64,000 bases of DNA from Leuctra nigra (Eukaryota > Arthropoda > Insecta > Plecoptera > Leuctridae), in contig OW203762.1 of NCBI GenBank assembly GCA_934045905.1, positions 3,410,001-3,474,000 on the forward strand, given 5' to 3'. Both the position numbers and the translations under genes were made by a program. A model generated the notes under the pieces. The model had not been told where the DNA came from, did no database searches, and worked only from the letters and a program-made list of their open reading frames with translations. Below are positions 44,185 through 56,100 of this stretch, piece by piece (position 1 is the stretch's first letter; every line of letters begins with the position of its first letter).

Positions 44185-45108
44185 GGAAAGATAGGCGACG
44201 GAATTTTAGGCGACAAGAATTCAACCAAGGCGAAAAACTTTTTCATGGAAAATTACTTATGACACTAATTTATCAAGTTGTTAATCAACTGATCAAATTA
44301 TTGATCGATATCTAATATCTATGTTGTGATCAAGGATTACATTTTTTAACATGTATTATTATGTTATTTTGTCATTATTTTTGCAATGAAAGTGCATGAG
44401 AGCATGAAACAGCGTCCAGACTTTTAGATCAGAGTCGAGCCAGGTTATCCAGTTGCAGCTGCCTGCTTGGTCGGGATGGTTGGAAATCCCACCAGGTGTT
44501 CCAGGCTGACTGGCATCAAGATTCCCCGGTTAACCGGTTGATTTGCTTTTCGAAATACCCTTGTTTTTTTCAAACCCTTTTCTCATTGTCATGTACATTT
44601 AATTTTAAAACCCCCAAGATTATTGGAAAAATATCAAGAAAAATTTAAATTTAAGATAGGCAAATGTCAAAAAACAGAACACACAAAAAGTCCAACAAAA
44701 ATGTGTGTTCTACACAAATATCCACTCGGATTTTTTATGTTTTTATTTATCTTTCTTCTCTATTTATCTTATCTTTTTTTTATTCAATTTCACTTAATTT
44801 TCTTTAATTAAGATTAGATTTTTTACATATTTTTAAGTTTATTTTAATTTTTCAATTTTTTTTTAATTGGATTTTTTATTAATTACAAAACAATTTTCTT
44901 TTTATTATGCATTCCTGAGTGTTATGTACATCACATATTTACATATCGCAATTTCAGGTAGAAAATGTGGTTGTAGCAGAAAAATTTGTAGAAAATTTGT
45001 TACAATACTTTTGGGACAAGAATAGGTATTTTCCATGAAAAAGTTTTTCGCCTATATTTCCGCCCTGGTTGAATTCTTGTCGCATAAATTTCCGTTGCCT
45101 ATCTTTCC
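44185..45108. mobile_element. 924-bp TIR element
   Basis: Left GGAAAGATAGGCGACGGAAT with GCGACAAGAATTCAACCAAG, right inverse ending CCGTTGCCTATCTTTCC; arms of about 75 bp include GCGAAAAACTTTTTCATGGA. The right arm has an extra 14-bp segment. The interior has a Phe-rich 62-codon ORF without recognisable domain. Target duplication unclear. Confidence 0.75.
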
Positions 45109-45504
45109 TACAGCAGGAAGTGAATCTGGCAACGCAGGAAGATGGTCAGGGGGGGGGGGCTCTGCACGCCGAGACTCAATGTAAGCAAGTTGTAAAAATG
45201 CCGCTGTCGTAGCTCGAAACATCACAAGCATGACTGCGACATAGCTCGAGGAATTACACTACGCTATATTTGAGACTCAATGTCAGTTAAAGGTTGGATC
45301 ATTTATCCATTGGCATTCGCTGTGTGTTTCCCAGACTAAGAAGCGTTTGTTTCAGGATGATCTCTCCCTTGTCAATGAACCAATCCACTCAGAGTTGCTC
45401 TTAGAAGAGTTAGAATGTAAAATAAAGCTCAAACTATGAAACATCTCAGATGTGAATTGTTGGCAGGATGAAGTTGCTCAGGAAGTTTAATTGATTCCGT
45501 CACT
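45109..45504. other. No gene recognised
   Basis: Contains a poly-G run near 45148. No supported ORF. Confidence 0.4.
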
Positions 45505-46722
45505 CTGTGAGAACACTGGGCCCAGCAGATTGCGCTCAAGTCCAGCGCCTGAGCCAGCTTGCTCTGTGTGAACATTAGGCCCAGCAGATTGCGCTCAAGT
45601 CCAGCGCCTGAGCCAGCTTGCTCTGTGAGAACATTAGGCCCGGCAGATTGCGCTCAAGTCCAGCGCCTGAGCCAGCTTGCTCTGTGAGAACACTGGGCCC
45701 GGCAGATTGCGCTCAAGTCCAGCGCCTGAGCCAGCTTGCTCTGTGAGAACATTAGGCCCGGCAGATTGCGCTCAAGTCCAGCGCCTGAGCCAGCTTGCTC
45801 TGTGAGAACATTAGGCCCGGCAGATTGCGCTCAAGTCCAGCGCCTGAGCCAGCTTGCTCTGTGAGAACATTAGGCCCGGCAGATTGCGCTCAACTCCAGC
45901 GCCTGAGCCAGCTTGCTCTGTGAGAACATTAGGCCCGGCAGATTGCGCTTAAGTCCAGCGCCTGAGCCAGCTTGCTCTGTGAGAACATTAGGCCCGGCAG
46001 ATTGCGCTCAAGTCCAGCGCCTGAGCCAGCTTGCTCTGTGTGAACATTAGGCCCGGCAGATTGCGCTCAAGTCCAGCGCCTGAGCCAGCTTGCTCTGTGA
46101 GAACACTGGGCCCGGCAGATTGCGCTCAAGTCCAGCGCCTGAGCCAGCTTGCTCTGTGTGAACATTAGGCCCGGCAGATTGCGCTCAAGTCCAGCGCCTG
46201 AGCCAGCTTGCTCTGTGTGAACATTAGGCCCGGCAGATTGCGCTCAAGTCCAGCGCCTGCGCCAGCTTGCTCTGTGAGAACATTAGGCCCGGCAGATTGC
46301 GCTCAAGTCCAGCGCCTGAGCCAGCTTGCTCTGTGTGAACATTAGGCCCGGCAGATTGCGCTCAAGTCCAGCGCCTGAGCCAGCTTGCTCTGTGAGAACA
46401 TTAGGCCCGGCAGATTGCGCTCAAGTCCAGCGCCTGAGCCAGCTTGCTCTGTGAGAACATTAGGCCCGGCAGATTGCGCTCAAGTCCAGCGCCTGAGCCA
46501 GCTTGCTCTGTGAGAACATTAGGCCCGGCAGATTGCGCTCAAGTCCAGCGCCTGCGCCAGCTTGCTCTGTGTGAACATTAGGCCCGGCAGATTGCGCTCA
46601 AGTCCAGCGCCTGCGCCAGCTTGCTCTGTGTGAACATTAGGCCCGGCAGATTGCGCTCAAGTCCAGCGCCTGCGCCAGCTTGCTCTGTGTGAACATTAGG
46701 CCCGGCAGATTACGCTAAGGTC
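45505..46722. repeat. 59-bp minisatellite, about 20 units
   Basis: Unit: GAACATTAGGCCCGGCAGAT, TGCGCTCAAGTCCAGCGCCT, GAGCCAGCTTGCTCTGTGA. Variants GTGTGAAC/GTGAGAAC, CACTGGG/CATTAGG and CTGCGCC/CTGAGCC form patches, the CTGCGCC type clustering at the right end. The period is not a multiple of three and no long ORF results. Confidence 0.95.
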
Positions 46723-47266
46723 GCATACTATTTGTCACGGCTCGTTTCTTCCAACATCTGCTGAACTTCTGCATCTTTTAAATTACAATATTCTGACGTC
46801 TTATTTTCCCAATTTCTTTTCATTTAGTTAATTTAAAAAAGTTAAAAAAAAAGTTTATTAATAAAAAATAGTTTTAAAATATTTTGACTAATATGTATAA
46901 ATAAATCAAGCGTAGTTGTGTATATCCTTTCAGATTATACGATCAGAATTACAAAAATTAGAAGTCAAAATTAGAAGTCAAAATGTTAATCTAATGGCCT
47001 CCTACACGCTACAACTACCAGATTCTTAAGTGCTAGCAAATGAATATTCATGCAAGATATACTCTTTTACTCTTTAAGATATGTAAGCTCTCCAAAATTT
47101 CGTCGAATGGTTAAATAAATAAAAAATCATACGTATTTGAGTGTTCTGAGGAAAAGGCATTAATAACGAAGCTGTAGAGATCATAAAACAAAACTAACTA
47201 TATATATGTAGTGAAGAAAACTCCTGCGTCTTTGTATTTAACGTATAATTTTTCAATATCAAAAAT
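46723..47266. other. AT-rich spacer, nothing recognised
   Basis: No gene or repeat ends supported. Confidence 0.45.
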
Positions 47267-47272
47267 ATATGT

Positions 47273-47467
47273 ATGATATCCATGACAATATACAGTTACT
47301 CCATTAGTTTAAAAGACACTTGTGGTTTTGTTCTCAAAAAATTGTGTAAACTCCCTGAAGCTGTCCTGAAATCACCAGCCAGCCGCGCTATGCTGAGTTT
47401 GTTAGTCGGCAGTCGGAGGCTCAACGTGTCGGATGTGTGTGTGTTGCTGCGCGCTCTGTGTGTTTAA
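47273..47467 (+). CDS. Unrecognised short ORF, homologue of the ORF at 11588
   Basis: 64 codons. It shares the last 50 residues with the minus-strand ORF at 11588-11773, including TCGFVL, CKLPEAVLKSPASRAMLSL and SDVCVLLRALCV. The matched region is bounded on the 3' side by TTTAACATGCATTGC in both copies, after which they diverge. Indel-free similarity between two inverted loci 36 kb apart suggests either a recent duplication or a coding constraint; three of six differences are silent. No domain recognised. A 38-bp tandem array begins about 100 bp downstream. Confidence 0.35.
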   Translation: MISMTIYSYSISLKDTCGFVLKKLCKLPEAVLKSPASRAMLSLLVGSRRLNVSDVCVLLRALCV

Positions 47468-47564
47468 CATGCATTGCTTCAATATCGCGGATGGAGGAGG
47501 AATGTGTGAGATGTGACTTGGCAACAATGTCTAAACAAGACGTAGCATTGTGATGGGTTGGGAA

Positions 47565-48085
47565 TTGCGTGGGATTTATTCCGCATTTCTAGCTAATGGG
47601 AATTGTGTTGATTTATTTCAATTTCTAGCTATTGGGAATTGCTTGCGTTTTATTCCGCATTTCTAGCTATTGGGAATTGCGTGAGATTTATTCCGCATTT
47701 CTAGCTATTTGGAATTGTGTTGATTTATTCTCAATTTCTAGCTATTGGGAATTGCGTGAGGTTTATTCCGCATTTCTAGCTATTAGGAATTGCGTGTGAA
47801 TTATTTCGCATTTCTAGCTATTGGTAATTGCGTGAGGTTATTTCCCAATTTCTAGCTATTGGGAATTGCGTGAGAATTATTTCGCATTTCTAGCTATTGG
47901 TAATTGCGTGAGATTTATTCCGCTTTTCTAGCTATTGGGAATTGTGTTGATTTATTTAAATTTCTAGCTATTGGGATTTGCGTATATTGAATCCGCATTT
48001 CTAGCTATTGGTAATTGCGTGAGGTTTATTCCCAATTTCTAGCTATTGGGAATTGCGTGGGATTTGTTCCGCATTTCTGTTTTCA
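47565..48085. repeat. Diverged 37-38-bp tandem repeat, about 14 units
   Basis: Unit resembles GGGAATTGCGTGAGATTTAT followed by TCCGCATTTCTAGCTATT. Units differ by several substitutions and 1-2 bp indels, so this array is older or less homogenised than the others in the window. Confidence 0.88.
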
Positions 48086-48384
48086 AATTGCTATTGTAAC
48101 AATACAATAGTATTTAGCATTGTGTTTTATTCAGACTGCGTTTCTATTTCTGTTTAATAGAAACTTTGGTCTTGAATCTGCTTCGTAATATCACACATTT
48201 ATCAGGACATTCGCTTGCTAATGTGGCTGATGTGTTGCATTTTAATACTGCATGGGATTCAGTCCGCAGTACGAAAACTCAATTGAAATAGTTGAATTCA
48301 ATGTTTCTGAATACGAAGAAAGTTTCATTGTGACAAGAAACTAACTCCAGGGATTTAGTTTGCATCTCATTGAGTCGCAGGAAT

Positions 48385-48396
48385 TCGCGTTTAAAA
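48385..48396 (+). repeat. Left terminal inverted repeat of ISL2EU-type element
   Basis: TCGCGTTTAAAA, preceded by target AT. Its exact inverse is at 56355-56366. Confidence 0.82.
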
Positions 48397-48493
48397 GCAA
48401 AGGAGTCGACACCTGGTGGCCGTTTTGTCAACTAAACCACCTAGGATAAAAGTCGCCCGTTCGTTTGTTTACATGCAGTTTTCATAGCGTAAA

Positions 48494-50690
48494 ATGGAGA
48501 TAAATTCTGTAATTTTACCAATTAAAAGAAAAGCAGTAAAGGCAAATCGATACTGCAGTGTTCCACAGTGCTCGAACAAAGAATCCACCGCTGCAGAGGG
48601 ACTGTCATTTCATTTATTTCCGAAAAACGCTGTGCGGCAGAAACAATGGGCTACTGTTTTGAAGATTGGGAAGAGTGTCTCCAAATGCATGATGGTGTGT
48701 GGAGAACACTTCAAAGCAGAGGACTTCTTTTACTCTCGTAAGAACTTTATTATATTGTTAGATATATCTGAATAAAGTTCATAAAATGTCAATCAATCAA
48801 ATTACACAGCAGCTATCTAGGTAGTTTAAGTTTGCATTTTTTAGGCTAGATACCTCCTACCTATACCTACAGATTTGTAATTCAAGTGTTTTCATTTGAT
48901 AGATCCACTAGCTCCTGCAGGACTTAAAAGAAAGAGACTGAAGTTGACAGCTATACCATCGTCCAAGCTACCTGTTAGAACGCATGACCGCGTCATACCT
49001 GCAAGAGCAATGGCCAAGGTGAACCGAGCTGTCCGGCTTCAAGAAAGGACGCATGCAAAAACAATATTGGATCGGAGGTAAGATAATTATATTACTACGT
49101 TAGGTAACATTAGGTTTGAACGTCAAGCTGTTAGATAAGCTCAGAGCCGTTCCGAGCAAGCTCAACGAACAGGGCTACGGTGAAAACCCGTCTTCCATTG
49201 TCGCGACATCGCACCGATGATGATTGTCATCCTGTTTGCAATCACTTGCGTCTTTGCTTGCGTTGTTTGTTGAGTTTGTGCGGAACTGACAAACACAATG
49301 TTCAGTGTTCACAATGGTTGTTCAGCTGTTCCAAGCTGCATGGAACAGTTCTGAGCAGCCGGACAAACAAATCAAATCTTGTGACTTCCATGAACTTGTT
49401 GCCGCGGCAGAGCGTTACAATATTTTGGAACGAACCTAACGAAATATATTTTGTATGAAAATTGGGAATAAATAAAAATCTAAAATTGAATGTTGGTAGT
49501 ACATAAATTCTCTGTTATTATACAATAGCAATTATAAAAAAGTGGAAAGTGAACAATAAAATGTTTGTTTTCAATTGAATTCTCAAATCTTTTGTGTTTG
49601 TTATAGTGAATGCCAAGACGACAATTGTGGGGTGGACCCGCCAGCTGAAGAGGTCTTAAATGCTGCTGAAGCATTGATGGAACTTCAAAATGCTGTTCCT
49701 GTTCACTGCGAGGAGCGAATGCAACCTGAAGAAGATGAGCGGAAACAGGTGGACTTCGGAATGCAGACCACACCCAAGAAACAGAGGAACAAGACTGAAA
49801 AATGCACTCTAATTAATCTCCTTCATACTGATGCTGACTTGAATGCATTCACGGGCATTACAAGTTTTGAATTTCTCGAGGGTATTTCTCAGGCTGCCGA
49901 GCTGTTAGAAGCACCTGTAACAGACAATAAACTTCAACTTGACCTCACTGAGAGGATCATTCTTACAATGGTAAAATTAAAATTGAATGTTAGCTTTACT
50001 TGTATTTCCGTTTTATTTGGTATTTCTATAACAACTTGCATCAGTTATTTTCATTTAACTTTAAACTTGCTAGGCAGCCTAATGGAAGTAGCTGTCATTT
50101 GGCCTTCCAAAGATGATATTGTAAAGAATATGCCACATTGTTTTAAGAAATTCAAAGACACGCGGGTCGTGCTCGACTGCACAGAGATTGCTGTGGAGAA
50201 ACCCGCATGTCTAAAATGTCGTCTCAGTACGTATTCTCACTACAAAGGGTGCAACACAATCAAGTTTTTGATTGGTGTTGCACCTGAAGGTTTAATAACT
50301 TTTTGTAGTGAGGCGTATGGAGGCCGGGCATCAGACAAGGCAATTTTCCTCCAGTCAGGCATGATTGGCTGGTTAATACCTCATGTGGACGCAATCATGT
50401 CTGACAAGGGATTCCTTGTGGAAAATGAATGTGTGATGAACGGCATCAAACTGATTCGACCACCTTTCCTTGGAAAGAGAGGGCAGATGTCCAAAGGAGA
50501 TGGTTTGCTAACAGCTGACATAGCCCAAGCTAGAGTCCATGTTGAACGGGCTATTCAGCGGATCAAGGTGTTCAAAATTTTCAAACATCAGTTGCCTTGG
50601 AACCTTGTTTCATGTGTTGATAACATTATGACCGTTATTGTTGGATTAGTAAATCTGTCTGCGCCTATATTGGCACCGGACAAGTTCTAA
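48494..50690 (+). CDS. THAP-domain DDE transposase (ISL2EU/DDE_Tnp_4 type), three exons
   Basis: Predicted exons 48494-48737, 48903-49077 and 49607-50690 join to 500 residues. Both introns start GTAAGA and end AG, and phases 1 and 2 match. The start ATG sits in AAAATGG. Residues 20-80 form a THAP zinc finger (C21, C26, C69, H72, with W52 and P43), and its AVPS-like tail AIPS follows in exon 2; this domain should bind the element ends. Residues about 251-295 are the helix-turn-helix of the Tnp_4 family. Residues 325-465 are the DDE nuclease: D330 in VLDCTE, D406 in MSDKGF and E453 in ARVHVERAIQRIK, all present. It would act in the nucleus to excise and insert the element. An AATAAA lies at about 50875. 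The convergent partner gene encodes a YqaJ nuclease. Family assignment is firm at domain level; splice sites are inferred by eye. Confidence 0.88.
49081..49606 (+). other. Second intron of the transposase gene
   Basis: GTAAGATAAT donor at 49078 and TTGTTATAG acceptor ending 49606. It contains partial repeat phrases (GTTCCAAGCTGCATGGAACA, an inverted repeat) but no supported gene. Confidence 0.6.
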
Positions 50691-50814
50691 AAGACTTTGC
50701 ATGGCTAGGGAAGCTTTGAAGCACCCATCTAGTGGGAGAGGCCCGAACTAAGTGACGCGGTGAGATTAAATTTAGTCTTGTTTTTTTGTATTTCCTCCTC
50801 GTTCTTCATAGTAC

Positions 50815-51930
50815 AATTTGATCTAGTAAAATCAGATCTTCCCGAACAAATGTAATTTCTTGTATTTTTGATACAATAAAAATTAATCAAATCTAAGTCG
50901 CAAGAAAATGTTCTTTTAATAAGTACCTAGGTACTATCACTACAATGCCTAGTAAAATCATATTTCTCCAACCATCAATTGTTAAAAATATTTTAATTCA
51001 ATAAAAATACACTTCAGTCCAAGTTGCAAGAAAATCTTTATTTATAATTCTCACAACTGCACAGCTTAGTAAATTAATATCTGTTCAACTATCAATATTT
51101 TCCGATTCAATAAAAAATACAATGTATCAGATCAGTCCAGGTTGACAGAAAATGTTTACCTAATAATTATCACAACTGCACAGATTAGTAAATTAGTATC
51201 TGTCCAACTATCAATATTTTCCGATTCAATAAAAAATACAATATATCAGATCAGTCCAGGTTGACAGAAAATGTTTACCTAATAATTATCACAACTGCAC
51301 AGATTACTAGTAAATTAATATCTGTCCAACTATCAATATTTTCCGATTCAATAAAAAATACAATCATCAGATCAGTCCACGTAGACAGAAAATGTTTACC
51401 TAATAATTATCACAACTGCACAGATTAGTAAATTAATATCTGTCCAACTATCAATATATTCCGATTCAATAAAAAATACAATCATCAGATCAGTCTACGT
51501 AGACAGAAAATGTTTACCTAATAATTATCACAACTGCACAGATTAGTAAATTAATATCTGTCCAACTATCAATATTTTCCGATTCAATAAAAAATACAAT
51601 CATCAGATCAGTCCACGTAGACAGAAAATGTTTACCTAATAATTATCACAACTGCACAGATTAGTAAATTAATATCTGTCCAACTATCAATATTTTCCGA
51701 TTCAATAAAAAATACAATCATCAGATCAGTCCACGTAGACAGAAAATGTTTACCTAATAATTATCACAACTGCACAGATTAGTAAATTAATATCTTTCCA
51801 AACATCAATTAGGTACATGACAAATGTAATAATTTTTTTAGTTTTGATTTAAAAAAATACTTTTCAATTCAGGTTGTAGAGAATTATACATTTAATTCTC
51901 ATAACTGCACACCTCAAGCCAATTCTTTCC
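50815..51930 (+). repeat. 118-bp tandem array carrying AATAAA, between convergent genes
   Basis: Seven well-homogenised units (period 118 bp, for example CAATCATCAG at 51361, 51479, 51597 and 51715), with diverged units at both edges from about 50815 and to about 51930. Each unit includes GATTCAATAAAAAATACAAT, so a plus-strand poly(A) signal is repeated downstream of the transposase stop. Old edges and a uniform centre fit unequal exchange. Confidence 0.9.
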
Positions 51931-52059
51931 AACCACTAAGTATATAAAAGCATGTTATTGTTCTATCCTGCAATCCATTTAAACAGGTTGCTTTACATAA
52001 TATAATTAATCGGTAACGGTAACACAATTCTGAACTAATGGTAAGTCTTCACAGAAGGT

Positions 52060-53050
52060 AACGCTCTATGCTATTGTCATTGTCTTGCTGGCAAGGATAC
52101 AGTGAGGACTGGCAGATTGACCAGCACATTGAATGCTGGTGTTGATTGTGTGGCTGTTCATAATCTCTTGCCAAACTGCGGCACCAAAACGGGTCGCCTC
52201 TGCATGCATGAATAAAACATCCCTGCCCCGTATGGAACTAGGACATATCGTCATCCCCAGGTATCACCTCCGCTAAATTATGAGCTTCTGCCCCCGTGTA
52301 ACTTGGACCGCAACGGCAACGCATCACAATCCTGGACATTATCACGTACCCCGTAGTTTCCACTGCGTCGCCGAGTAGGACTTTCCGACACCACCTGAGG
52401 GAGGATTACTGTGGCAGTTCATCATCTCCCGCCGAACTGTGGCCACCAAGACGGTGGCGCCAGGTGGAGAACCGCCGAATTAGACCGAAGGATGAAGAAG
52501 CTTCTTGATAAACTGGAGAACACGCCTGAGATACACCAGAGTGCAGCCGACCATTGCCACTGACAGACGAGTAGTGTGTGCTAGTTACCCTGTCTTTACC
52601 GCGTTTGTATACATTGCCGCCAATCATCATCTACGAGTTACTTGTTTGATGAGTGTTTGATACTTGTTGAACAACAAGAACAAGTCTGGATGTGTCCTTC
52701 TTGGTGAAGTCGTCATACTCCAGCACGGTTCGTTCCCGCATTTGAGGTGCAGTGGACAGATGGTACAGTAGTTGCGCTAATAATCCCTGGGTAATCCCAG
52801 GGTTCAGTCCATACTCTATGAAAAGACATCGAGCCGTGGATTTCAGCTCCTCACTAATCCCTATCATCGCCGCCCATCTTGATCAAACGCTTCATGTGCT
52901 GTTGGGTGCCTCCGCAGAATATGTAATATACTTTATTGAAGAGGTCAGGGTCCAGACGACCTTTGACTATATTAAATGGCAACCTAATTCTAAAACATTG
53001 CATGAAAGGTGCAAGTAAAAATTTACACAAATTATCACAGATCACAAAAA
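52060..53050 (-). other. Coding-like minus-strand segments inside the ISL2EU element, unrecognised
   Basis: Several minus-strand frames look protein-like. One runs from about 53045 to 52854, starting after a TGTTTTAG acceptor-like site, and includes IVKGRLDPDLFNKVYYIFCG and THMKRL-like text. An overlapping frame, 52867-52631, includes EYGLNPGITQGLLAQLLYHL. Frames switch at about 52860 and 52630, so the segment is decayed or spliced in a way I cannot resolve. No family recognised. It lies 3' of the YqaJ exon in the same orientation and might be a read-through exon or a captured gene piece. Confidence 0.3.
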
Positions 53051-53101
53051 ATTAAATATACCTTAGTGAAACAAATAATGTCTCCTATAGCTGCACGTAA
53101 A

Positions 53102-56100
53102 TTATTGGCACATTCGATTAGCATTGACAGTGATAAATGGTAACATTGTTTTGAAATACATTGTACGAAGTGTACAAATCATTTCCCTAGCGAAATCTTC
53201 ATCGTATGGGACTTGTACAATCAGATTTTCGTCGCTACACTTGGAGTACAATAGGAAGTCACAGGTATGTAACCCAGTTACAAGCATTCCCATTTGGACT
53301 TGACCATAGTATTTATGTTTTCTTTTGAGAGTAACATTCTCTTCACTCACATTCAAGCACGTAGCAGCCCTAGCCAAATCTAATCCACTCAGAGTTTTAC
53401 CTGCTTGCAAACATTTGACTTCAATTAATCGACCAAGCTCAGAAACAAAACCATCGGGGCTATATCCAAGCCAAGGCGCAAGAGGATTGATTATAATGCC
53501 TGCTTTGGTGATGGTATAATTCGTCTGCCGTACGTAAGCATTAAGGGCAATGGGCTCGTTCACTAACCCGTAGGATGTGTGTGCATTGCCGGAAAATGTA
53601 TTAAACACTAAATTAGACATTTTATTTTCCCAGTTACGAGGAGTGGTACTGGGTTTACAATAAGTGTAAATTTCATAGCATTTGCTGCCAGTAATTCGCG
53701 GCTTTCTGACCCTCATCCAATGGTCACCAACTTGTGCAGATGTTTCATAGCAAATCAATGTAGCCCGGTCAACGTCAACGTCGACATATTTGCTATCAAA
53801 AGAAATCTCCTCCTGTGTGCAGCACTTCAAAGCATCTTTGTCCAACTCGGGGGAAGATTGAAGTACAGTGGAGGTAGACGACACAAGTTCTCTGATGAAT
53901 TGCTGGTTCTGGTTGTAGTTATTAGTCTCTGCATAGATGTTGTTGGTACTTGTCGAAGTTGACAGAATGTCCTCTTCTGCTGTCCGTCTCAAATCGTGCA
54001 TAGCGATGGCACAGCCTGGTTTTGTAGCTGTAAAAGATAATTTATTTCAATCTTAAAGCAATCTATTTAAATTGTAATTAGTGATCTCACATTTGTGTTA
54101 TGTCAGAACTATCCTGGACCAATGAGCCAGATGGCTCATCCATTATCATTCATCATCTATCATAATTCAGATGGCAGAATGCATCATCCAGAAAACAAAA
54201 TTATGTGTATAATTAAAATTACAGACAATACATAACAATATCAAAATTTACGTCAATACAGTCTTCAACATCGACCATAAGATCGCCAAGCTCCTGGGAA
54301 GCGCCAAGGACAAAATCTACCTCGAGCAGAGAGACGTTTACGAGATCCCCTGCTCTGACTGCAGCCGCACCTACATTGGCCAGACCATTGGCATCTACAT
54401 TGGCATTCTACATTGGTAGATGTCAACGCGGCGGAAGGAGCACCAGAGAGTCGTCAGGTGGATAGACAGCACATCGTCCCTCGCCCAGCACGTTGAAGAC
54501 ACAGGACACGTCATCGACTTCCAGGCAATGAAGCCTCCGCACCCGGCAACCGGAAATGAAGCGCACCTTAAGCCGACGGAGCCTCCACCACGTATCCGTA
54601 GCAAGGTGTGCAAGACACTGAATGACAAGAACATCAATCCATCGCAATTTCCAGCTCTGCGATTGGCGCTCCGCTCTGGACCAACCAAAATGTACACCTT
54701 CGGGAGCAGGCATAAATTTACGAGCCGAGAATGACACAAGAGCTACAGTCGCCAGCTGAAGAAGAGGGCAGTAACAGCCCTCGAAACGTCGCAAACGCAT
54801 CCACAGGAACAAGATCGAATATGACTGCTCTGCATCTACATGTTCTGACAACTAACCTACATGACTTCAAAATTTATTTCTTTGTCAATTGAATAAAATC
54901 ATAATAATACCTACCTATTCCTTCTGAAATTATTGTTAAGCTTATATTCTCGACAGAGCCAAAGCATCACTAGTGAGAATGTAGGTAATACAGAGAAGGG
55001 AGGAGAGGAAACCTGGTACTGATGTTTAGCCTATTCCTGACGAAAGATACCAAGGGGGACAACGTCTCAACGTCCCATGGTGATAGATTTACAGCAAGGT
55101 CGAGGGACTGATAACAGGTGGTGGGAGGTCGTCACACTAACCCCCAACCACCCCAGTCTCTCTGGCCCAACGGCATGCAACTGGTAAGCCGAGTTTAATG
55201 GTCACCCATCCAACTACAAACCACGCTCAATGTTGCTTAAATCCTCTGATTTTACGAGTACCATGGTACTATCCAATACACCAGCTTTTGGGTTAATCCA
55301 GTCAAGGTTTTTGAACACTACTCCTCCCACACATTCCTAGGTTCAATCCATCTTTAGTCGTTAATCTGAAACTTCATCTGCATTGCTCTCTGTCAATTTA
55401 CAACTATTTGTTAGCAGAATATGAAGGTAGGAAGGAATGTAATCTTGACAATGAGCATGTGCAATGGAAATAGAGTAGGTAGATTGTGTAGGTAGTAGGT
55501 ACCTATGTACTTACAGTTCAGCATAATGTCCAGTAACATTGCCTTCAATGGATCCGTTTTCTGTCGTGGTAGATATCGACCACCATACGGCAATGGTCTC
55601 GAAGTGGTGTGGCAGAATTGTCTGGCGGGTTTTGCATGGTATATATCCTTTGCTTTTGTTTTTATTTTACCCCACTGCTGTGTTATTTCAGTGCAGCTGA
55701 GGTCCTCAATCATCTCGATTGATTGTCTGAAATATAACAAAGTACCTAGGTTATAGGTAAATAATAATGCACAGACGGTGTAGGATACTAAATGACAATT
55801 CCCACAAAATACTTCGACACAGAAAAAGAACACATACCTGCTCAAATACAGCAATACTGCGACCACGTGTTTGCAATGGCCAGAACCTGCCTTGCAGGAG
55901 CAGGTTCCTTCAATTCTCATTTCACTATTTTCACTTCTGTCTACAATAACATTCACCTCGTGTGGTTTCCCATCTAATTTGGAGGTTTGTAGACACAGAG
56001 CAAGATAGTGAATTTTATTACCAACTTCTTTAATGGTGCCACATTCCATTAAATGTTTGGCTTTTAATATAGCCTCCCCTTCCACGAATGGCCTTTGGAA

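Noticed and set aside
45505..46722. CRISPR-like regular array
   Set aside because: The units are complete tandem repeats with no variable spacers, no cas genes, and the setting is eukaryotic.
54395..54851. Minus-strand ORFs opposite the GIY-YIG fragment
   Set aside because: They are shadows of a plus-strand coding remnant with recognisable motifs.
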